Assembly: GCA_029204225.1 (NCBI GenBank)
Contig: CM055111.1
Span: 13,742,477 to 13,806,476, forward strand
From: Diphasiastrum complanatum
Taxonomy: Eukaryota > Streptophyta > Lycopodiopsida > Lycopodiales > Lycopodiaceae
DNA: 64,000 nucleotides
Direction: 5' to 3'
How positions within the stretch are numbered: position 1 is the first letter of the stretch; the number at the start of each line of letters is the position of its first letter. Both the position numbers and the translations under genes were made by a program. A model generated the notes under the pieces. It was not told the origin of the DNA. It did no database searches and saw nothing but the letters and a program-made list of their open reading frames with translations. This document shows positions 56,534 to 64,000 of the stretch, piece after piece.

Positions 56534-56945
56534 ATGGATTCTCAAAGTAAAGCTGGTCTTATCACAGACAAGCTGAATGGATCCAATTCTCATTTGTGGA
56601 AATTTAAGATGAAGTCTTTGCTGATAGCCAACGAGTTATGGGATGTTGTTGTTACGGGTACAGAAGTAAAGCCTGAAGACGACATAGAAGACTCAAAGTC
56701 GAAATCGAAGGCTGGTAAAGCTTTTGTGCTCATTATCCTCAATATATCAGATACACAGATTGGACACATAGCTGAAGCCATAACTTCAAAAGCCTGTTTG
56801 GGACATCTTGAACTCACTATATGACGTGAGGGACGTAACTACTAAGTTAAATCTACGAAGGAAATTCTTCACATTCAAGATGTCTAATGGTGATTCTCTT
56901 CAGAGTCACATTAATTGGTTTAGGGTCTCTTGCAACAGATGGCCG
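56534..56945 (+). pseudogene. Gag N-terminus of copia element G
   Basis: MDSQSKAGLITDKLNGSNSH, LWKFKMKSLLIANELWDV, KAFVLIILNISDTQIGHIAE. A frameshift near 56800 breaks it, followed by SLYDVRDVTTKLNLRRKFF in the next frame. The sequence then leaves gag at about 56950. Confidence 0.85.
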
Positions 56946-57149
56946 CTATCAGATGAAGTAGAGAATCTAGAATATTCTCTCTGAAAGTTCTTATATTCTC
57001 TTTTATATTCGTACCAATATCGGATCCAAGCGCGCTAGCTAAAGAGAAACCCGAGCAGTTGCACATTCGTGCTGATATTGCATGCTCCAATATCAGATCC
57101 ACGCGCACAAGTTAAGGATGATTCTGAGCAGCCGTACTTCCACGTTCCA

Positions 57150-57285
57150 TTCCGATTGATTTTCGCAAAGATCAAGGGATCAAGAGACAGACTACAACAC
57201 CTTATTCACCACAACAAAATGGAGTTGCAGAACGAAAGAACAGATCTATTGTTGAGATGGCCAGCAAAACTAGAAAACTCTGTGT
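57150..57285 (+). pseudogene. Copia integrase scrap
   Basis: In one frame the sequence reads IKRQTTTPYSPQQNGVAERK, then NRSIVEMA, the integrase segment that carries the catalytic Glu. Only about 45 codons are left, joined to non-gag sequence on the left and a palindromic array on the right. Confidence 0.8.
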
Positions 57286-57610
57286 TTATCCACGCAGAGT
57301 ATCCACGCGAGACCCGACACTTGGTCGATTTTCTGAAATTTTGGTTGCATGGAACATCCACGCGTGGATTATCCATGTCAAAAAAATTTTGAACACACTC
57401 CGGCCAGTCCACCGGTGTTTTTTTGACACGGCGCCGAAAAATTTATGCGCGTGGATTATCCACGCGTGGATAATCCACGCAAAATTGAATTTTGAAAATT
57501 TCGACAACTGTTTGGGAGGGAAAGTTGGTGGCGCCGAAAAGCAGTTTTGGCATGGATAATCCACGCGTGGATTATCCACGCAAATTGCAGTTTGTTCACT
57601 AGATTATCCA
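57285..57610. repeat. Palindromic array of ccacgcgtgg and ggattatcc words
   Basis: The ten-base palindrome ccacgcgtgg occurs exactly at 57358-57367, 57460-57469 and 57561-57570, each flanked by ggattatcc or ggataatcc in mirror order. The copy at 57449-57480 is a perfect 32-bp palindrome; that at 57553-57578 is perfect over 26 bp. Partial copies (tatccacgc) lie at 57288-57310 and 57600. Between them are gc-rich spacers with cggcgcc/ggcgccgaaaa words. Confidence 0.88.
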
Positions 57611-57645
57611 CGTATTTTTTTTTTGTTTTTTTGTTTTTTTGTTTT

Positions 57646-57840
57646 TTGCATGTTGATAATGACATGAAATTAGTTAAATAAATATATTTCTAAAGTGAAT
57701 TATATTATGATTAGGCTATATATATTTTTTTCTAAAGTGAATTATATTATGATGAGGTTTTTTTTTTTTTTTTTTTGCATGTTCATAATGAAATGATATT
57801 AGTTGAATGAATATTTTTCTAAAGTGAATTATATCATGGT
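57646..57840. repeat. Tandem repeat with units of about 65 bp and T tracts
   Basis: A unit starting tgcatgttgataatgacatg and ending ctaaagtgaattatatta occurs in full at 57646-57715 and 57776-57840, with a partial copy (tttctaaagtgaattatatt) at 57725-57755. The spacers are T tracts of 16-22 bases. AT-rich, no coding. Confidence 0.8.
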
Positions 57841-58549
57841 GTTCCTAGATGATTGGGATTTTTTATGAGGGCGGCCTACTTCTATAAGACAGTTGACTGG
57901 AGCTACCAAGAGGTTAATTATGCATGATCTAAGGCTTTGATAGCCAGGGGTTTAGGGTCTACCCTAATGGCATTCTACCTAATCTCATATCCGAGATCAT
58001 TTGATATGGATTGAGAGCTCATTTTATACATACTTCGAGAGATTATCAAGAGATGGTGATTTTGGCAAGTTTGCTCTTTAATGAGGAATTGATGAATGAT
58101 GAATGTGATAATTTTTTGTCTAATGAATATATCTGAATCTGAACAAAGTATTATATTTTCCACGTGTGTGACAGGATGTGAAAATCAATTATTTCTAGTT
58201 TTATTGTGGTGCTCAAAAGCTCTTGCCAATTAGATGCAAAATAAGTTGAATTGTGTGCTAGTTTTCTATCTATTAGATATAAGTGAAACCTTTGATGCTT
58301 TTTCAAGATTTTACTATCCAAATGAGGTTCATAACCTTTGATTTTAACATGGTATCAGAGCCCAAATGCAACCATCAAGGCTCAAATACAAGGAAGAGAG
58401 AAGCAATTACAAGTTGATACTTGTTTAATTTTTATTGCCCTTATTACTACCTTAAGTTTGATGATGTGTGAATGAAACTGTAGCAACAAAAGAGTGATTT
58501 GATGTAATGAAAAGTGAGGTGAGTATATGATGCATTGTTTGATATAGTT
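57841..58549. other. Intergenic with a primer-binding site at 58350-58362
   Basis: ttttaaca is followed by tggtatcagagcc, an exact tRNA-Met primer-binding site on the plus strand, so an LTR probably ends at 58349. No gag follows. The rest is AT-rich without genes. Confidence 0.5.
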
Positions 58550-58730
58550 GTAAAATTATTGATCCTCCATCAAAGATACAAAATGTTACTGTTTGCAAAT
58601 GGGTCTTTAAGATCAAGCTTAATTAAGATGGTAGTGTGAACAATCATAAAACAATACTAGTTGCCAAGGGATATACTCAATTCAACGGGATTGACTATGA
58701 TGACACACTCGATTTTGTCATAGTTTGTGG
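58550..58730 (+). pseudogene. Copia RT N-terminal scrap
   Basis: IIDPPSKIQNVTVCKWVFKI, a stop, then DGSVNNHKTILVAKGYTQFN and GIDYDDTLDFV. These are the first RT motifs ('W.fk.K...dGs..r.KarLVAkGy.Q..G.Dy.eTF'). It is less similar to the copia copies A-G, so it belongs to another copia lineage. Confidence 0.75.
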
Positions 58731-58981
58731 TGGTGATTTCATTAACTCACATGCTTTTAGTGATTTACTGCCTTTGCAACATTTGTTAAAAAATGAGAAT
58801 TTTCTTGGAACATGAAGCCGTACATCTATCTTCAACAACATTATCTCCAAAAAAATGGGATTGAGGTCAAACTATGTCTATTCTTTTCACTTACTTGACC
58901 ATAAATGAGACTCTATTTTGGCTAAATAACAATCATTTTAAAGCATTGCAAGAATCAATTCAGAATTGCAATAATCAATTT

Positions 58982-60037
58982 TTATTCAGAATTACAAGAA
59001 TCAATTTCATCAGCGACAGCATCTTGCAATTCATCTCCTCTTAGATGATTTTCATCATCACTCTCGCTTTCAGAAATTATTTCATTATCTTGACTATTAG
59101 AATTTCTATTTTCAACATTTATGGAAGTGAGTGCTTCAAGTATGGTTTGACGATTTATTACATCTCTAGGTAGCTCAATCTCATAGTTAAAATGAAGGTT
59201 TTCCATTTCATTCTCAACATTTGCACCCTAAAATACTCGTCGTGAACGTGGTTCAACTTGAGCTACAAACCACCATATCTTGTTTAGTCGATCTGGTTGA
59301 AAAAACACCTGCAAAAATCACTATTTTAGAACATATCGAAAACTCAAATACTGAAGTCACTTGCAATAGAAAAACATTATAACATAGCATGTGCACCTGC
59401 TCACAGTGACAAGGCAACACCAATGTGTCAAAGGACTCCATGCTCAGTGTTTTTGATGAATCAATCGCAAAAAATCCACTTGGATCCGATTTTACGGTTG
59501 CATTTGGCCCTCTACAAACTACCTTGAACCATTTCACATCAAATAAAAAATAGTGTCCACTTTCACCAAATGACACATCATAAATAACTTGTATAGTTTC
59601 TACGTATTTTATATCTCCTGGGATGAAATTTTGATCTTGTGCACTGCTTTGACTTTCTTGTTGGAAAGATGCTATTACACCACAATCGTGTGTGTGTCTC
59701 TTGTTATCAATCCTTTCAACACGAAAGTGGAAACCAAAAGCCCATATAGCATTATACATTTTGCATTGCCACATGACAAACATGAATCTCATAAATAATC
59801 ATTGTGAATGAACATGGTGTTTCAAAATGATTAAACAAATATTGTTATAAACAAGAATGTTCTAATAATAAAGTATCTAAAGAATAATACCTTCCATTCG
59901 CATCCTCTTGCAAAGTCCCATTCTGCATTTGATATTTTTTGTCCCTCTTTTGTTGCTTTTTGTAGTGTGTCATGCATCCACTCTATAGTGCATTGCTTGG
60001 GCAATGGCTCAAGATCATGTGAACTTGAGGCATGTGT
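58982..60037 (-). pseudogene. CACTA (En/Spm) transposase C-terminus, DUF4216-like, with introns
   Basis: Three exons with consensus splice sites can be read. Exon a (59891-60037) holds CTIEWMHDTLQKATKEGQ and ARGCEW. Exon b (59397-59787) holds FGFHFRVERIDNKRHTHDCG and VIYDVSFGESGHYFLFDVKW, FKVVCRG, LVLPCHCEQ. Exon c (59308 down) holds VFFQPDRLNKIWWFVAQVEP, RSRRVF, then a stop, then an acidic tail (ESESDDENHL). CACTA transposases end in a region of this shape ('WF....... PFILA.Qa.QVFY..D......W.vV'). The intron between b and c is 88 bp. An amber stop in exon c breaks an otherwise good frame. No relation to the CACTA pieces at 18 kb beyond family. Confidence 0.7.
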
Positions 60038-60570
60038 CTACCTCTATTCTGTCGTTGGCGCTTTCTAGACAAGGCCCTTTTTTTTTTTTTTTTTTTTTCA
60101 TATAGGCCTAAGCTTCATGGTAAATTCCGAAAGATGGAATGACCATGTAGGAATTAGTATTTCTAGACAAATGTAATTAATGCAAGTAGACCCCTCTTAA
60201 AGAAAGTAGAGTGAGCCACCTTTTGATGGTGACCTCTAGTGGAGAGCATTATTCCACTTGTAATTTGTGAAATGTGGAAATTCCACTAGGATGTCACCTA
60301 GTGGAATCAAGGAGCTCTCTTGCTTATTTAAGAGACTCCATCTTTGTGAAGAGGAGCTTTTTGTGTATTGTATCAACTCCATGTTGAAATGAGAAGAGCC
60401 TCCATGAGTTAGATGCATCCATTGAGCTCCTTGATCATGATGGTTTCTTGAGTGATGCCCCTATAATTATGCCCTTCCATTCATATTGTGTGTGGTTGTG
60501 GATTTAGAGTGGATTAGTTTTCTTGCTTTCCTAGTTGCGGATTAGATTTCATGTTTTCTTGTGGATTAAT
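60038..60570. other. Intergenic with a poly-T run
   Basis: A T tract of about 22 lies at 60077-60098. No genes recognised. Confidence 0.4.
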
Positions 60571-61127
60571 GTAGGAGCCAACATTCAAGTAAACTAAATA
60601 GGCTAGAAATGTGGCATAAATCTTGCATATTCTCTAACATTCTAGTTCTTGATGTTCTTGGGATGTCCAAGAATCAAAAGACTGGTTAGTTTATTGATTC
60701 TTGGACTTCTAACATGCTGTAGATTAGTTCTTGTTTCTTGTTTTGTCAATTTATGCAAATAAAGTAGTGTAGAATCTGATTTTAGTTCATTTTGCAGCAA
60801 AGTAGAAATAGAATTTCATTGTTTGTTCAACGGATCTGCACACTGAGTTTATGGTTGAACGTTTTGGCATGTATGAGTGGTTGTTTATGCATGTGCATTA
60901 GTTCAAAAATGACTTCCTTGGATTGTCCTCTGACAGACAGGACATTTACTACATTGATATCAGTCCCTTCTGCTTGGTTTCGACATTGAACTAAGAAGCT
61001 AACATTCAAGAAATGCCAACAAGCCTCTAAACAGGCAGAAAATAGTTCTTGTAAACAAGAAACAAGGAAGAACTAGTAAACAGATTTTATAGGCTTTGAA
61101 GATGCCAACATTTGGCACCGTTGCTGC
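60570..61127 (+). mobile_element. Candidate 5' LTR and Athila/TAT-type primer-binding site, gypsy V
   Basis: The sequence ccaaca at 61110 is followed by tttggcaccgttgctgc; the tggcaccgttgc part resembles the primer-binding site of Athila/TAT-type gypsy elements (usually tggcgccgttgcc). Plausible LTR start tgtaggagccaac at 60570. A hairpin gtccaagaatca ... tgattcttggac lies inside it near 60668-60710. The LTR start is a guess. Confidence 0.45.
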
Positions 61128-61379
61128 TTGAACTCCACACCTCATAAACCCACACCTGCTACAACAGTGTTCTTGAATAGATCCATAACAGTTCTCATCT
61201 GCAATCTACCTTGCAAATGAACTACCCTACCTACAAAACGACCTGCAAGAAACAACAATCACAGGCAAATAGACTTGCTTGCAAACCTGAACCTTTAAAC
61301 CAACCAGCAAGCCACAGCAACTGCAAACCCAAGCGATCAGACTTGCTTTAGTATCAAACAGCAAAACCAGAGCCCACAC

Positions 61380-62000
61380 CCATTAACTACACTCCTTCAG
61401 CCAACCCGTCAAGCTCCATTTCTTTCATATCTCAGCCGACACTTTCCTTCATATCTCAACCGACGCTTCCCTTCATATCTCAGCCAACGCTTCCCTTCAT
61501 ATCTCAGCCGACGCTTCCCTTCATATCTCAGACGACACTTTCTTCATATCTCAACTGACGCTTTCTTTCAAATCTCAACCGACGTTTTTTTTCAAATCTC
61601 AATCGACGATTTTTTTTTCAAATCTCAACCGACGATTTATTTCAAATCTCGATCGCCGGGTTTGCGTCAGATCTCGACCGACGGGTTCACGTTAGATCTC
61701 GACCGACAAGTTTTCGATCAGATCTCAACCGACGGGTTCGCGTCAGATCTCGACCGACGAGTTTTCGATCAAGTCTCGACCGACAAGTTCACGTCAGATC
61801 ATGATCGACGGATTTTTGATCAGATTTCGACCGACGGGTTCGCGTCAGATCTCGACCGACAGATTTTCGATCAGATCTCGACCGACGGGTTCGCATCAGA
61901 TCTCGATCGACGGTTCTGGGTCCAATCTCGATCGACGGGATTCCTCACCATCTCAACTGACCAATTCCATGCCAGACCACAGAACTTTCAAACGACACCT
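61380..62000 (+). repeat. Tandem array of atctcgaccgacg units in the gypsy V leader
   Basis: From 61430 to about 61960 a unit of roughly 24-26 bp repeats some twenty times. It begins as ttcatatctcagccgacgc and drifts to ttcaaatctcaaccgacg, then to gcgtcagatctcgaccgac with an alternating ttttcgatc. The 144-codon frame at 61662 is made of these units and is unlikely to be a protein. The array lies between the primer-binding site and gag. Confidence 0.9.
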
Positions 62001-62246
62001 CTGATTGGCATTTCGACTGAACCACATCTCCCCAAAGTCTTAGAGGCTGGAAAAAAAAAAAAAGACATGAACACCAAAAAAATTTCAAAAAAATAAAACT
62101 CATACCAATAGAAAGCCCTTTTTATACTGAGTCTCCACCTTCACTTCCTTTCAACATCCTAAAAAATTCAAAAACACCAAAAATTCTAAAAAATCCAAAA
62201 ACACCAAAAACACATACCCAACACAAAAAATACACAACAATACCCA

Positions 62247-63599
62247 ATGGCCGACAATACCGATTCTGAAATCCCAGAAGATTATCCATACGAGATCAGG
62301 TCCCCTGTAGCTGAACAAATCTGACGTCATAAGTTCTACCAAATGCGGGCCCAAATACACGAGCCATCCACAAACCCATTCGAGGGACAAGAACCTGATA
62401 GAGTTGAGTCTTCACGAGCACGAGCCTGTTCTTATGGTGCTGACCCCTCCCAGGCCAGAACCAACCTTAATGGTGCTTTTGCTACCCACGGTGCTCATTT
62501 TGAAAGACGTACACCCAAGCTAGATCTACCAAAGTTTGACGGTAGTTCGGACCCTCAGTGGATTTTTGCAAATCTTTGAGAATGCATGTGATGTGTATGG
62601 CGAAACATCTCTCGATGCTATGGTCCAACTATTTTTGATGACCATGATCGCTAAAACACGTGATTGGTTTTTCAACCTTGATCGTGAAGATAAGATAGAC
62701 TGGTCAATTTTGAAAATATCCTTTATCAAGCGTTTTAAGCCCTTTCGCTTGATCGAGAGCCCTTTTGTCAAATTGAGTAACATGAAAATGGAAAAAGACG
62801 AACGTGTACGAGACTATACTGAGCGTTTCAAATGCCTCAAAAGTCAAGTCCAAGAATAGCCCTTTGAACAGATGCTCATCATCTGGTTCCTAGTCGGACT
62901 TCCAAGATGGATTAGACGTGAGCTTAAATTCAATGATGAATATATGAGTCTCAAATTAGCTATGTCTGATGTCATCAAGGAAGAAGACGAAAGATCAGAA
63001 GTTGACGAATCCAGGGAAAGAAGAGCACCACGTGCTCCTGTCCATGAGTCAAAGCCGATCGAGGACACCCGAGATCAGCTTTGGAAATCACAGCTGGAGT
63101 TGCTTAATAAGCAACACCAACTTCAAATGGAAAAACTCACCAATGAGTTTCAAACTACCCTGAAGTCTATCCAAAGTAGTATGCTTGGTCAGCCAAATAT
63201 TGCACAGGTACCTTATAGACAAAAAAAAAAATGGTGCCCACATTGCCGGGCTACGCATTGGTTTATGCTTGTCCTTCATATCCGCCTATTCAAGCACATA
63301 CAGTCCAACAATATGAAGAACAACTGTCACCATCTGGAAATGCCTTGACTTATCATGAATATCCACTTGAAAGTCCAAAACCATTAGCCATACAAGATGG
63401 CTATGCTGTTATACGAGGGCCATTGCACACTAGATGTTTCATATGTGGTGAAACTGGCCACTTCATGGCTGATTGTCCAGTCAAGACCAAGTACCATGCT
63501 GAGTGTCCTGACTATATCAGAAAACACAGTTTCAAAGACTGTCCGAAACAACCAACTAAGATCCTACCTGTCCGTCATGTCAATTATGAATCACAATAG
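62247..63599 (+). pseudogene. Gag of gypsy element V
   Basis: The start MADNTDSEIPEDYPYEIRSP aligns in position with the gag start at 3110. A stop follows near 62322, then ERRTPKLDLPKFDGSSDP, a frameshift near 62570, FENACDVYGETSLDAMVQLF, ESPFVKLSNMKMEKDERVRD and a stop at 62857. The second part is FLVGLPRWIRRELKFNDEYM, then LELLNKQHQLQMEKLTNEFQ. Finally CFICGETGHFMADC is a complete CCHC knuckle, followed by a second Cys/His cluster (HAECPDYIRKHSFKDC). Very similar in layout to gypsy I. Confidence 0.85.
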
Positions 63600-64000
63600 G
63601 ATCCTCACGACAACAACACGAGTTAAACCATAGCAACCAACAGTTAAACCTGCTGCTCAATCGAGAAGTTTCTTGCAAAGTTCTACATTACCACACAATA
63701 CACCAACTCCATAATGAAAAAAGACAATATGAAATGAGTCCTTGTCGAAAGAAAGTGAAACCGATATTCCGTCATCTGCTACAATGTCCAACCAAGAGCA
63801 ACCTCCACAGGGAATTGACAGTTTTTCTCCACTTCTACAACCTCAAATCTATTTGTTTTTTCACATGCTGATAAGATTTCCAATGTGCCTATCCACAATA
63901 TTTCTCAGATTCGAAAATCTAGATAGAGATTCAGTTCTGAATCTCTTACTCAAAGAGGTCCTCAGGACATAGTACCTCAACCATATCTGCATCTCAAGCT
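63600..64000 (+). other. Start of the gypsy V protease/linker region, cut by the window end
   Basis: Plus-strand frames are proline- and serine-rich with stops and show no protease motif yet. The element continues beyond 64000. Confidence 0.4.

Noticed and set aside
57257-57665. Open frames on both strands with AWIIHAWIIHA repeats
   Set aside because: They arise from the palindromic ccacgcgtgg / ggattatcc array.
61662-62096. 144-codon repetitive protein (SDLDRR / FDQISTDG repeats)
   Set aside because: It is made entirely of the 25-bp tandem units in a retrotransposon leader; the open frame follows from a unit pair length divisible by three.

Overview
The window is nuclear DNA of a land plant with a large, repeat-filled genome. 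The best clue to the lineage is a long intronless pentatricopeptide (PPR) gene of the PLS/DYW type. Its wording, the TE load and the spread-out exons suggest a fern or other seed-free vascular plant. That assignment is an inference; no marker in the window proves it. Two host loci can be supported. (a) The first two coding exons of DNA topoisomerase 3-alpha lie on the minus strand (exon 1 14244-14558, exon 2 12449-12627), joined by a 1.6 kb intron full of small repeats. (b) A 679-codon PPR frame lies on the minus strand (48217-50256). Its C-terminal E/E+/DYW tail survives only as frameshifted remains (47700-48216). Nearly everything else is retrotransposon and transposon debris.

Layout. 1-3.1 kb: a small inverted-repeat element, a perfect 70-bp tandem duplication, and nothing else recognised. 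3.1-7.25 kb: a Ty3/gypsy element (+) in which reverse transcriptase runs straight into integrase through an internal deletion. 7.8-12 kb: an hAT/DUF659 fragment, pieces of a Ty1/copia gag and protease, and several LTR ends with primer-binding sites. 12.4-15.1 kb: the TOP3A 5' end with two small MITE-like elements, an 85-bp minisatellite that runs up to the splice donor, and a repeat cluster in the upstream region. 16-17 kb: a CT microsatellite and a long near-perfect palindrome. 17.9-19.9 kb: CACTA (En/Spm) remains. 20.7-26.7 kb: an LTR and several copies of one Ty1/copia family, two of them head to head. 27.2-29.15 kb: a 1.9-kb inverted repeat. 29.76-37.66 kb: a gypsy element (-) split by a full-length copia element with recognisable LTRs, a 5-bp target-site duplication and a primer-binding site. 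39.0-43.9 kb: a second minus-strand gypsy element with two retropepsin domains. 43.9-46 kb: an LTR and leader, a copia RNase H piece and a possible non-LTR retroelement tail. 47.7-50.3 kb: the PPR locus. 51.2-57.3 kb: more copies of the first copia family. 57.3-57.8 kb: palindromic and tandem repeats. 58.5-60.0 kb: a copia RT scrap and a CACTA transposase C-terminus with visible introns. 60.6-64 kb: the 5' part of another gypsy element, same family as the one at 3.1 kb, with a leader made of short tandem repeats.

The genes do not form a pathway. Every transposon reading frame has stops, frameshifts, deletions or changed catalytic residues, so none looks autonomous. The parts most worth a second look are the two large foldback loci, the repeat-loaded TOP3A first intron and upstream region, the PPR gene with a dead editing domain, the tandem proteases, and the dense palindromic array near 57.4 kb.
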